A DNA stretch of 19,344 nucleotides from a bacterium (GTDB lineage: Bacteria > Patescibacteriota > Minisyncoccia > Phycocordibacterales > Phycocordibacteraceae), in NCBI GenBank assembly GCA_021802795.1, contig JAJZRH010000001.1:1-19344 (forward strand), given 5' to 3'. This document shows, one piece after another, positions 5,225 through 11,411 of this stretch (position 1 is the stretch's first letter; each line of letters begins with the position of its first letter). The translations under genes and the position numbers were made by a program. The notes under the pieces are model-generated. The model did not search any database. It had not been told where the DNA came from and was given only the letters and a program-made list of their open reading frames with translations.

Positions 5225-6082
5225 ATGGCCAATAAACAATTTCTCGAAGAATTCCCCTTGTACAGAATATTTTCTTTTGAGCCACGTAAAAACTGGGAGC
5301 GTTTTGCAATTGAAGAACTCCCAACCCCTGCAATAAATCTATATTGCGACAATTGTGGATCTGTCCAAACCTATAACGTAAATGAGGCCACCAAATATAC
5401 TCAGCCCTATGGCTTCACGAACAATCATATATTTCGTCTTCAGTATATCTGTACGGGCTGTCACCAGAATGTCAGGGAGTTTTTTCTAAAGTTTAACGAA
5501 CTTAGTACCTTCGACGAAGAGAATAAAGAACATATTTATCAATTACAAATGAAAAAAGTCGGACAGTACCCCGCATGGAATATTGACATGGATGTGGAAG
5601 TTGAGAAATTGCTTGGAGACCATGCTGATCTTTATAAGAAAGGACTCACCTGCGAGTCTCAGGGCTATGGAATTGGTGCTTATTCCTATTATCGTCGAAT
5701 AGTCGAGGAAATAATAGACCAGCTTCTTGTATCTATAGAGGAATTAATTCCTGCCGAGGACAAAGAAAAATATGCCGCTGCTCTTGTCGAGGTAAAGAAA
5801 ACCACAGTCACCCAAGATAAGATTGAGCTTGTAAAAAATTTACTCCCAGCCAGCCTCCGTCCAAATAATATAAATCCCTTGGGCGCACTGCACTCAGCGT
5901 TGAGCGAAGGACTTCATGCTGAAAGTGAGGAAGAGTGTCTTGAGTATGCGGAGGCAGTCAGGGATGCTTTAGTTTTTCTAGTGAATCGACTCATCAGGAC
6001 CAAATCAGAGAATCAGTCTTTTACTGAGAGCATGAAAAAACTACTTGATAAAAAGAGTGGCAAGAGTCAAAAAAGTAAATGA
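5225..6082 (+). CDS. zinc-ribbon protein, possibly HEPN/DUF4145-like
   Basis: 285 residues, function unknown. Near the N-terminus C41-x2-C44 and C76-x2-C79 form a probable zinc ribbon. The middle part (ESQGYGIGAYSYYRRIVEEI) and the later LHSALSEGLHAESEEECL recall uncharacterised DUF4145-like proteins that have a zinc ribbon followed by a helical HEPN-like bundle, but no clear R-x4-6-H motif is visible, so this is tentative. The tail is lysine/serine-rich. It has the same AT-rich composition as the Ymh-like gene 170 bp upstream and reads in the same direction, which suggests the two arrived together. It has its own -10 box, so co-transcription is not required. A 70-bp repeat begins four bases after the stop. 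Confidence 0.75.
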   Translation: MANKQFLEEFPLYRIFSFEPRKNWERFAIEELPTPAINLYCDNCGSVQTYNVNEATKYTQPYGFTNNHIFRLQYICTGCHQNVREFFLKFNELSTFDEENKEHIYQLQMKKVGQYPAWNIDMDVEVEKLLGDHADLYKKGLTCESQGYGIGAYSYYRRIVEEIIDQLLVSIEELIPAEDKEKYAAALVEVKKTTVTQDKIELVKNLLPASLRPNNINPLGALHSALSEGLHAESEEECLEYAEAVRDALVFLVNRLIRTKSENQSFTESMKKLLDKKSGKSQKSK

Positions 6083-6085
6083 AGA

Positions 6086-6155
6086 GGGGATTTCGTAAAC
6101 CCCCACTTTGAACCGACCGGTCGGACCGACACCAGCACCCGCGCATGGGCGGCGG
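6086..6155. repeat. 70-bp repeat, copy A
   Basis: Matches 6761-6829 at most positions, with a shared GGATTTCGTAAACCCC start and a TTTGAACCGACCGG core. It includes the perfect palindrome CCGACCGGTCGG and ends in a GC-rich CGCGCATGGGCGGCGG stretch, directly before a -10 box. Confidence 0.8.
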
Positions 6156-6157
6156 GG

Positions 6158-6163
6158 TATACT
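6158..6163 (+). promoter_or_regulatory. -10 box of the Nudix gene
   Basis: TATACT right after repeat copy A, 21 bases before the ATG at 6185. The upstream in-frame GTG at 6164 abuts the box and could not be transcribed from it. Confidence 0.5.
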
Positions 6164-6184
6164 GTGTGGAACGGCATAAACCAT

Positions 6185-6733
6185 ATGGACGGAAGAATTT
6201 TAAATATTGTTGATGAAGCGGGGAATACGGTAGGGCAGGCGACCCGCGAGGAGATACATCAGAAAGGACTTCTTCATGGCGAAGTCCATGTGTGGTTCTA
6301 TACGCCCGACGGCAAGATAATCTTCCAGCACCGAGCAAAAGACAAGGACACCTATCCCGATCTGCTTGATGCAACGGTCGGTGGACATGTGGAGGTAGGG
6401 GACACCTACGAACAGACGGCGCTGAAGGAGTCCGAAGAGGAAACGGGTGTGACGCTGAATCCAGCGGACCTCACTTTCTTAGCCACTACGATAACCACTT
6501 CATTTGATGAAGTGACCGGCAAGACGAATCACCCTCGCCGAAATGTTTATGCGTATCGTTATGCCGGAGACGTCGCGGATCTGAAGGTAGAGGAAGGGAA
6601 AGCTATCGGTTTTGAAGCTTGGCCCATTGATACGCTCCTCAACCTGCCCGCCGCCGATGCTTCTCGGTTCATTCCGAATATCCTTGAGAAAGAAGGTCAG
6701 GATATCATCGCGAAAATACAGAAGCTGATGTAA
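6185..6733 (+). CDS. Nudix hydrolase
   Basis: 182 residues. Nudix enzymes cleave nucleoside diphosphates linked to another moiety, using divalent metal. The Nudix box is G67-x5-D73-x7-K81-E82-S-x-E85-E86-x-G88-V89. The consensus Glu and Arg are replaced by Asp and Lys, while the metal-binding E82, E85 and E86 are kept. The N-terminal ILNIVDEAGNTVGQATREE and LLHGEVHVWFYTPDGKIIFQ segments resemble the YfcD/isopentenyl-isomerase-like branch of the family. The substrate cannot be told. The start at 6185 is chosen by family alignment and promoter position. The gene is bracketed by two copies of a 70-bp repeat and followed by a perfect hairpin, so it may have moved as a unit. Confidence 0.9.
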   Translation: MDGRILNIVDEAGNTVGQATREEIHQKGLLHGEVHVWFYTPDGKIIFQHRAKDKDTYPDLLDATVGGHVEVGDTYEQTALKESEEETGVTLNPADLTFLATTITTSFDEVTGKTNHPRRNVYAYRYAGDVADLKVEEGKAIGFEAWPIDTLLNLPAADASRFIPNILEKEGQDIIAKIQKLM

Positions 6734-6735
6734 AT

Positions 6736-6756
6736 CTAGGACACGCCGTGTCCTAG
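6736..6756. terminator. perfect 10-bp hairpin after the Nudix gene
   Basis: CTAGGACACG (6736-6745) pairs with CGTGTCCTAG (6747-6756) around one C, starting 2 bp after the stop. There is no T tract; it may protect the mRNA 3' end or belong to the repeat element that begins at 6761. Confidence 0.5.
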
Positions 6757-6760
6757 GTAG

Positions 6761-6829
6761 GAGGATTTCGTAAACCCCACTTTGAACCGACCGGGCGGAC
6801 CGGCACAGGCACGCGCGCATGCGCGGCGG
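6761..6829. repeat. 70-bp repeat, copy B
   Basis: Second copy of the repeat at 6086-6155, in the same orientation. The central palindrome is broken by one change (CCGACCGGGCGG), and the end carries the palindrome CGCGCATGCGCG. Confidence 0.8.
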
Positions 6830-6850
6830 TATTGTTCTTAAAAACGGGTG

Positions 6851-6856
6851 TATTAT
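6851..6856 (+). promoter_or_regulatory. -10 box, leaderless type
   Basis: TATTAT, six bases before the ATG at 6863; no Shine-Dalgarno sequence. Confidence 0.55.
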
Positions 6857-6862
6857 TTCCTT

Positions 6863-7012
6863 ATGGAAATTCTTTACGCAGTAATAGGATTCGCAATAGG
6901 GATTGAAGTAGGGCGGTACCAGAAGGGCGGAACGTACGATTGGAAAAAGGCCGCGCTCGTGGCGGCGGTCGCCGCTGTCATTGCCGTTGTCGTAGCCTTC
7001 GTCATCCGCTAG
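6863..7012 (+). CDS. 49-aa membrane protein
   Basis: A short ORF, MEILYAVIGFAIGIEVGRYQ, then a polar loop (KGGTYDWKKA) and a strongly hydrophobic Ala/Val-rich helix ending FVIR. Two membrane passes are likely. It is supported as a gene by the -10 box six bases upstream, the clean hydrophobic pattern and its own downstream hairpin. Function unknown. Confidence 0.6.
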   Translation: MEILYAVIGFAIGIEVGRYQKGGTYDWKKAALVAAVAAVIAVVVAFVIR

Positions 7013-7032
7013 TTCCGTTAGGAATTGCAGTC

Positions 7033-7051
7033 GGGAGAGTTAAACTCTCCC
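7033..7051. terminator. 9-bp hairpin after the 49-aa gene
   Basis: GGGAGAGTT (7033-7041) pairs with AACTCTCCC (7043-7051) around one A. No T run follows, so termination is not certain. Confidence 0.45.
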
Positions 7052-7083
7052 AAAATGCGAAACGTGCGGGCGGGTTCGGGAGT

Positions 7084-7089
7084 TATCAT
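7084..7089 (+). promoter_or_regulatory. -10 box, leaderless type
   Basis: TATCAT, six bases before the ATG at 7096. Confidence 0.55.
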
Positions 7090-7095
7090 ACGCAT

Positions 7096-7404
7096 ATGAC
7101 CACCAAACCATTTCTGAACGCGCTCATCGCGGCCGGGTACATCGGGATTATCGTAACGATTCTTTCCAACACCCAGCAATTTGATGCGCGAAACTTCGGG
7201 ATGCTCGCTCCCGTCACGTTCCTATCCTTGCTTGTCCTGTCCGCTGCGCTTATGGGGTACCTGTTCTTCTATCAGCCCGTGCGGCTCCTCATTGAAGGGA
7301 AACAAAATGAAGCGTCAAAGTTCCTCATCTCCACCATTGCGTCATTTTTCGGCATTATGGGAACCGTCATCACCGTGTGGTTCCTCGTCGGTTCTCTGCT
7401 TTAG
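7096..7404 (+). CDS. small three-helix membrane protein, 102 aa
   Basis: Hydrophobic segments lie at about residues 8-24 (ALIAAGYIGIIVTIL), 37-58 (APVTFLSLLVLSAALMGYLFF) and 76-100 (LISTIASFFGIMGTVITVWF). Between the second and third there is a short basic and acidic loop (RLLIEGKQNEASK). I do not recognise a family with certainty. The frame is open further upstream, but the -10 box six bases before ATG 7096 fixes the start. The next gene begins 23 bp later with its own promoter. Confidence 0.75.
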   Translation: MTTKPFLNALIAAGYIGIIVTILSNTQQFDARNFGMLAPVTFLSLLVLSAALMGYLFFYQPVRLLIEGKQNEASKFLISTIASFFGIMGTVITVWFLVGSLL

Positions 7405-7412
7405 TACCGGTT

Positions 7413-7421
7413 TGGTATACT
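7413..7421 (+). promoter_or_regulatory. extended -10, leaderless type
   Basis: TGGTATACT with the hexamer at 7416-7421, six bases before the ATG at 7428; same 12-mer as before dnaX. Confidence 0.62.
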
Positions 7422-7427
7422 CACCCC

Positions 7428-8090
7428 ATGAAGCTTTTGCTCACTTCGTCGGGAATGAGTAATGGATCCATTGCTCGCGCCCTCTCAGAACTCGCGAGGC
7501 GTCCGCTCTCCGAGCTCTCCATCATCCACATCCCGACTGCCGCGAATTCGTGGGGCGACGACAAAGGTTGGGTGATTGATAACCTCGTTGACCTTCAGAA
7601 GCAGATTTTCAAGGCGATTGACATAGTAGATGTTTCGGCAGTCCCGGCGGAAGTGTGGAAGCCGCGCTTTATGGCCGCGGACGTTATCTCTGTCGGGGGG
7701 GGCGAGGAACAATATCTTGCGAAAGTTTTTAGAGAGGCTGGGATGAAAGAGTTCCTGCTTTCCGTTCCGGATACCAAGGTATACATGGGGACGAGTGCGG
7801 GGAGCATGGTCGCCGGACAGTTCCTGCCCTACGGAGTGCTTAAAATTATCTATCCGGAAGAAGATTTTGGCGATCTACTCGAAAGCCCCATGGGTTTCTA
7901 TGATTTCCTATTCATACCCCACCTGAATTCAAAGTGGTTTACCCATGTGACGGAAGAGAACCTGGAGAACCTCAAAGACAAATTTGAGCATTCGGCATAC
8001 GCCACCGACGACGAAACCGCGATAAAGATAGATGGCGCGAAATTTGAGATTGTCGGGGGAGGCGCGCACTGGGAGTACCGCAAACCATGA
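7428..8090 (+). CDS. peptidase E (S51) family protein
   Basis: 220 residues. Members of this family are serine peptidases with a class-I-amidotransferase-like fold; peptidase E cuts Asp-X dipeptides in the cytoplasm. The nucleophile elbow is GTSAGSM with Ser123. VISVGGGEEQYLAKVF upstream is the usual Gly-rich substrate loop, and FIPHLNSKW supplies the likely catalytic His. The C-terminal DDETAIKIDGAKFEIVGGGA is also typical. Length matches the family. The start is fixed by a TATACT box six bases upstream. Its stop overlaps the next start (ATGA, 8087-8090), so the two are translationally coupled. A cyanophycinase-like role is less likely, given the short length. Confidence 0.88.
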   Translation: MKLLLTSSGMSNGSIARALSELARRPLSELSIIHIPTAANSWGDDKGWVIDNLVDLQKQIFKAIDIVDVSAVPAEVWKPRFMAADVISVGGGEEQYLAKVFREAGMKEFLLSVPDTKVYMGTSAGSMVAGQFLPYGVLKIIYPEEDFGDLLESPMGFYDFLFIPHLNSKWFTHVTEENLENLKDKFEHSAYATDDETAIKIDGAKFEIVGGGAHWEYRKP

Positions 8091-8488
8091 CCCTCATCGA
8101 GGAAGCGAAACAGCTCAATTTCCCGCCGGGGGAATATGTCATCGTCGGGAGCGGTCCGCTTGAGGCGCTCGGCATACGCACCGCGAGCGATATAGACATA
8201 GCGGTCACGCCCGCGCTTCACGCGCGTTTGCGAACGACAGGGGAGTGGGAAGAGGAGGAGCGGTACGGAAAGATATTCCTCAAGAAAGGAAGAGTGGACA
8301 TCAATCCGCACCTCTCGTGGGAGGAGTACCCGACCACGACCGAAGAAGCCATCGCCTCGGCAATGGTGATAGACGGAATTTATTTTATGAACCTCAACGA
8401 ACTGAAGAAGTTCAAGCAGGCGCTGGGGCGGGAGAAAGATTTCGCCGACATCGAGCGCATTGATGCGTATTTGAAGGAGAAACACTAA
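8087..8488 (+). CDS. nucleotidyltransferase-fold protein, 133 aa
   Basis: The protein has YVIVGSGPLEALGIR followed by SDIDIAV. This is the G-S...D-x-D arrangement of the nucleotidyltransferase fold, with helix-starting GS and a metal-binding Asp pair. A later VDINPHL could give the third acidic residue. The C-terminal helix LNELKKFKQALGREKDFADIERI resembles that of AbiEii-like and other minimal nucleotidyltransferases. It overlaps the peptidase gene by four bases and has no promoter of its own. Its target is unknown. The family call is by motif and moderately sure. Confidence 0.68.
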   Translation: MTLIEEAKQLNFPPGEYVIVGSGPLEALGIRTASDIDIAVTPALHARLRTTGEWEEEERYGKIFLKKGRVDINPHLSWEEYPTTTEEAIASAMVIDGIYFMNLNELKKFKQALGREKDFADIERIDAYLKEKH

Positions 8489-8489
8489 T

Positions 8490-8738
8490 GTGCCGTACTT
8501 CGTGTACCTGCTTGAGTGCGAAGACGGCTCGCTCTACACCGGCATTACGACCGACGTGGCACGGCGGCTTGCGGAACATAAGAGCGGGATAGGGAGCAAT
8601 TTTACCCGAGCGAAGAAGGCGAAACGCATCGTGTACACCGAACAGCACTCTGATCGCGGTTCGGCGCTTCGGCGCGAGGCCGCTATTAAGAAATGGCCGC
8701 GGGAGAAGAAGTTAACACTGGTACGGGGGAGGCGTTGA
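8490..8738 (+). CDS. GIY-YIG nuclease-like protein (UPF0213/YhbQ type)
   Basis: 82 residues, GTG start. The short single-domain layout matches YhbQ-like proteins: YFVYLLECEDGSLYTGITTD contains the two signature strands (FVY and YTG). RRLAEHKSG follows with the conserved Arg and His, and ALRREAAIKKW with the metal-binding Glu. AAGGAGA about ten bases upstream supports GTG at 8490; the ATG at 8488 is in another frame. It follows the nucleotidyltransferase-like gene by one base and closes the three-gene unit starting at 7428. The family is associated with DNA damage handling, but its precise role is not known. Confidence 0.88.
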   Translation: MPYFVYLLECEDGSLYTGITTDVARRLAEHKSGIGSNFTRAKKAKRIVYTEQHSDRGSALRREAAIKKWPREKKLTLVRGRR

Positions 8739-8748
8739 CACGGGTGTA

Positions 8749-8757
8749 TGCTATAGA
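8749..8757 (+). promoter_or_regulatory. extended -10 upstream of candidate RNA
   Basis: TGCTATAGA; a TTGACA at 8735-8740 is too close (11 bp) to serve as its -35 box. Confidence 0.35.
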
Positions 8758-8763
8758 CAGCGT

Positions 8764-8851
8764 TCCCTGGAAGAATATTGCGGTGCGGTCCGGCATGCGT
8801 CCCGTGAGGGACCAAACGAGAACCCCCGGCGAGTAATCTCGCCGGGGCTTT
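8764..8851 (+). ncRNA. candidate small RNA, about 88 nt
   Basis: A stretch with no credible ORF lies between an extended -10 box and a strong hairpin. It contains GTCCC-GTGA-GGGAC (8799-8812), a stem with a GNRA-type tetraloop, before the terminator-like stem. It could instead be the tail of the transcript from 7428. No known RNA class recognised. Confidence 0.35.
8824..8851 (+). terminator. terminator-like hairpin
   Basis: CCCCGGCGAG (8824-8833) pairs with CTCGCCGGGG (8838-8847) around TAAT, followed by CTTT. The T tract is short. Confidence 0.65.
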
Positions 8852-8879
8852 CCATTTGGCTCTTTTGGCGCACTTCAGC

Positions 8880-8885
8880 TAGAAT
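8880..8885 (+). promoter_or_regulatory. -10 box, near-leaderless type
   Basis: TAGAAT, nine bases before the ATG at 8895. Confidence 0.5.
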
Positions 8886-8894
8886 GGCTTCACT

Positions 8895-10043
8895 ATGTCC
8901 ATGAAGAAGCGCGGAGCGTTCATCGGCGTCGGCGCGCTCGCGCTCGTCTATGTGTTCGGCTTCTCCGGCCTCGTCGCGACGGAGTATCGCGCCGTGACTG
9001 CCGGCGCGCCGGAGAAGTTCATCCCGCTCCCGACGCTCAATAAACAGGACTACAACGCGCGCATGCTCGCGCTCGCACATTTCTCTACCGCGACCGATAC
9101 CGTTATATATGACAGTGTCGCGAGCGCCGCCGCCGCAGCAGATGCTGCCGCGGCTGCCGCCTCGTCCACGCCGGTCGCGCTCCCGGTCGCAACCGCGTCC
9201 ACGACGGTCTCCGTGCAGGGCGACCCGTGGCCCGTGCCGACCGCGTATCCGGAAGTCGGCGCGATACTGCCGTTCAGCCGCATCGTCGCGTACTACGGCA
9301 ATTTTTATTCCAAAGGCATGGGCGTGCTTGGCGAGTACCCGGAGGATCAACTGCTCGCCATGCTCGCGAGCACCACGGCCAAGTGGGCCGCCGCCGACCC
9401 CTCCACGCCGGTCATACCGGCCATCCAGTACATCGCGGTGGTTGCGCAGGCGAGCGCGGGCAAGGAAGGGAAGTACATCCTTCGCATGCCGGACGATCAG
9501 ATAGAACACGCGATAGAGATGGCGGATAAAATTCACGGGTTGGTATTTCTGGACGTGCAAGTGGGGAAGAGCACGGTGGAATATGAAATTCCGCAGCTCG
9601 AGAAATATTTGAAAATGCCGAAGGTGCACCTGGCCATTGACCCGGAATTCTCAATGAAGTACGGCGATGCACCGGGACATGTTATCGGCACATTCGATGC
9701 CGCGGACATTAATTACACTGCCGGGTATCTCGCCAAGCTCGTGCAAGAGAATCACCTGCCGCCGAAAATCCTCATCGTGCACCGCTTCACCGAGGATATG
9801 GTGACGAATTACAAAAAAATTACGCCGTTGCCGGAAGTGCAGATAGTGATGGATATGGATGGGTGGGGCTCGCAGGCCAAAAAGAAGAATACCTATATGC
9901 GGGTCATCCAGTCGGAGCCGGTGCAGTTCACGGGCCTCAAGCTCTTTTACAAAAACGACATCAAGCCGCCCTCCACCGGTCTGCTTACGACCAAGGAAGT
10001 CCTGGACCTCACCCCCGCACCGATTTACATTCAGTATCAATGA
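8895..10043 (+). CDS. membrane-anchored or secreted protein of unknown function, 382 aa
   Basis: The N-terminus is a signal anchor (MSMKKRGAFIGVGALALVYV and following hydrophobic residues) without a lipobox cysteine. About 50 residues later there is an Ala/Ser/Thr/Val-rich linker (SAAAAADAAAAAASS and on to about residue 105), as expected for an extended spacer outside the membrane. The folded part starts with FSRIVAYYGNFYSKGMGVLG and has regularly spaced strands: IPAIQYIAVVAQ, HGLVFLDVQVG, KVHLAIDPEF, KILIVHRF, VQIVMDMDGWG. This suggests a TIM-barrel-like, possibly glycoside-hydrolase-like fold. Catalytic residues cannot be assigned. ATG 8895 is preferred because of the nearby -10 box; ATG 8901 is possible. 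A strong hairpin ends the gene. Confidence 0.82.
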   Translation: MSMKKRGAFIGVGALALVYVFGFSGLVATEYRAVTAGAPEKFIPLPTLNKQDYNARMLALAHFSTATDTVIYDSVASAAAAADAAAAAASSTPVALPVATASTTVSVQGDPWPVPTAYPEVGAILPFSRIVAYYGNFYSKGMGVLGEYPEDQLLAMLASTTAKWAAADPSTPVIPAIQYIAVVAQASAGKEGKYILRMPDDQIEHAIEMADKIHGLVFLDVQVGKSTVEYEIPQLEKYLKMPKVHLAIDPEFSMKYGDAPGHVIGTFDAADINYTAGYLAKLVQENHLPPKILIVHRFTEDMVTNYKKITPLPEVQIVMDMDGWGSQAKKKNTYMRVIQSEPVQFTGLKLFYKNDIKPPSTGLLTTKEVLDLTPAPIYIQYQ

Positions 10044-10053
10044 AAACAAGAAA

Positions 10054-10080
10054 CCGCCGGAGCAGGTTTCCTGCCGGCGG
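10054..10080. terminator. bidirectional terminator between convergent genes
   Basis: CCGCCG/CGGCGG outer stem and GCAGG/CCTGC inner stem around TTT. On the minus strand it is followed by TTTCTTGTTTTC, the stronger side. It separates the genes ending at 10043 and 10082. Confidence 0.75.
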
Positions 10081-10081
10081 C

Positions 10082-10642
10082 TTAGAGAAGACATAGCACC
10101 GTGATGATGACATTGAGGATCATTGCAGCTACGGGAACGAACAGGTTCGCGAAATCGTTCTTCTCCGCCCCGAGAACCGCAAGAAGGCATGACACGATGG
10201 TCATAAGCCACAACCAGAGAGTATCAGGTTGAGGCGTCTTCCAGTAGTCGGCCATGAGGGGGACGAACGAAACATACATCGCCACCATATACGCCCAAAG
10301 CGCTTTTTCTGCGCTCCACGCAAGCCACAAGACAATGGCGACCGCCCCAAGAAAAACCGAAGCCATCTCGACCCATCCCCATGTGGCTCGATTACCGTTC
10401 AACGTTACCGCTAGGAAAATGCAGAATGCCGCTATCGCCCAGCCGAGCTGCAGGTACGGTTTTTTGTTTCCGTCTCGATACGCAAGGATAAGCCCAAGCA
10501 AATCGAGGACGAATACCATTGCCCAGGTCGCGATGTTTTGCGGCTCGTGGCTTTTGTACAAAGTCCATCCGAAATACGTTGGCACGATGAATCCAAGGGC
10601 GCCGCTCATCAGCAACGCGTATTGTTTCAGAGTGGTGTTCAC
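10082..10642 (-). CDS. seven-helix membrane protein, 186 aa
   Basis: Seven hydrophobic segments of about 18-20 residues alternate with short loops: LLMSGALGFIVPTYFGW, TWAMVFVLDLLGLILAY, LGWAIAAFCIFLAVTL, MASVFLGAVAIVLWLAW, ALWAYMVAMYVSFVPL, TLWLWLMTIVSCLLAVL and LFVPVAAMILNVIITVL. I do not recognise the family. The GTG at 10642 is the likely start because GAGGAG stands 7 nt before it; upstream in-frame ATGs have no such site. A TTGACA/TATTTT promoter gives a leader of about 70 nt with a hairpin (CAGAAG/CTTCTG). The leader's last 21 nt resemble those of the GNAT gene to the right. Confidence 0.72.
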   Translation of the reverse strand: MNTTLKQYALLMSGALGFIVPTYFGWTLYKSHEPQNIATWAMVFVLDLLGLILAYRDGNKKPYLQLGWAIAAFCIFLAVTLNGNRATWGWVEMASVFLGAVAIVLWLAWSAEKALWAYMVAMYVSFVPLMADYWKTPQPDTLWLWLMTIVSCLLAVLGAEKNDFANLFVPVAAMILNVIITVLCLL

Positions 10643-10720
10643 CGCGTTCTCCTCTCGTGGTTGATTTTGGTCAGTGAAAAGACCGAATACAGAAGCCACT
10701 GCAACTTCTGCGCTGTGCGC

Positions 10721-10748
10721 AAAATAGCAGATTTATTGCGCTTGTCAA
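10721..10748 (-). promoter_or_regulatory. promoter of the seven-helix gene
   Basis: On the minus strand TTGACA (10748-10743), 16 bp, TATTTT (10726-10721). Confidence 0.68.
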
Positions 10749-10761
10749 GTTATATAAAGAG

Positions 10762-10783
10762 CGGCCGCGCGGGAGCGCGGCCG
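10762..10783 (-). terminator. terminator of the GNAT gene
   Basis: A 9-bp GC-rich stem (10762-10770 with 10775-10783) around a 4-nt loop, followed on the minus strand by CTCTTTATAT, just after the GNAT stop. Confidence 0.7.
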
Positions 10784-10790
10784 GGTGGTG

Positions 10791-11321
10791 CTAGTGGTCA
10801 TTGCGCACTGGTCGGATGACGGGGAAACGCGAGCGGAGCATGACTTCCGCACGGTTCCCGAACTGCGTGCGCGAGCCCTGTATCCCTTCGCCGAACACCT
10901 GGGCGTATGCGTTTATCGCGTTGAAATTGAACGCGTACACCCAGACGACGAAGGAAACATGGCTCTCAATGCGGTCATTGCTTTCCTTCGTCCAGTCAAC
11001 GAGCGCACGCATGTTTGAGCGCATGAGTTCCTGCCCGATGCCTTTTCCTTGTGCGCTTTTGCAGATTCCGATTTGATCCAGCTCGATGACCGGCTCGGCG
11101 CGATGAAAACCGCCGTGCGCTTGCCAGCCCGCGTAACCGACGACCACTTCGTCCTCTTCCGCAACGAAGTACTGGTACAGCGGAAATGCGCGGAACCAAC
11201 AGTCCGACCATCCCTTGGCGCTCTCGGGGTGGTCGCGGTCGCCGAGGAAGACCTCGGCGTTGATGCGCGCGATGTGCGGAAGGTCATTTTCCTGCGCGCG
11301 CCGGATGATGCGTTCAGTCAT
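10791..11321 (-). CDS. GNAT-family N-acetyltransferase
   Basis: 176 residues, transferring an acetyl group from acetyl-CoA to an unknown substrate. It begins MTERIIRRAQENDLPHIARI, the usual first strand and helix of GNAT proteins. EVVVGYAGWQ and VIELDQIGICKSAQGKGIG follow; the Q-G-K-G-I-G loop binds the pyrophosphate of CoA, and the preceding strand ends in the conserved acidic/hydrophobic pattern. The C-terminal part VYAFNFNAINAYAQVFGEG is consistent with the last helix and strand. ATG 11321 is chosen over the longer frame because GAGGAG stands 7 nt upstream. A leftward TATACC (11401-11396) could start a leader that begins with the hairpin at 11366-11389. Confidence 0.88.
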   Translation of the reverse strand: MTERIIRRAQENDLPHIARINAEVFLGDRDHPESAKGWSDCWFRAFPLYQYFVAEEDEVVVGYAGWQAHGGFHRAEPVIELDQIGICKSAQGKGIGQELMRSNMRALVDWTKESNDRIESHVSFVVWVYAFNFNAINAYAQVFGEGIQGSRTQFGNRAEVMLRSRFPVIRPVRNDH

Positions 11322-11365
11322 GTCGTTCTCCTCTCTGCGGTTGATAGGTTCACCCAAGAGATAAG

Positions 11366-11389
11366 AACCGCCCGTTTTAAGGGGCGGTT
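11366..11389. promoter_or_regulatory. hairpin in the divergent spacer
   Basis: AACCGCCC (11366-11373) pairs with GGGCGGTT (11382-11389) around 8 nt. It lies 8 bp before the -10 box of the rightward Nudix gene and would be at the 5' end of the leftward GNAT mRNA. It could stabilise that mRNA, attenuate it, or terminate antisense transcription. Confidence 0.5.
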
Positions 11390-11397
11390 GCGTGCGG

Positions 11398-11403
11398 TAT
11401 ACT
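11398..11403 (+). promoter_or_regulatory. -10 box, leaderless type
   Basis: TATACT, eight bases before the ATG at 11412. Confidence 0.6.
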
Positions 11404-11411
11404 TTTGACCT

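Noticed and set aside
5091..7051. Integron cassette array with attC sites
   Set aside because: The palindromes after the genes differ from one another, lack paired GTTRRRY/RYYYAAC boxes in the right arrangement, and no integrase is present. The GTTAAAC at 7039-7045 is simply part of a short palindrome.
8735..8757. TTGACA at 8735 as the -35 box for TATAGA at 8752
   Set aside because: The spacing is only 11 bp, too short for a sigma-70-type promoter; only the extended -10 is kept, at low confidence.
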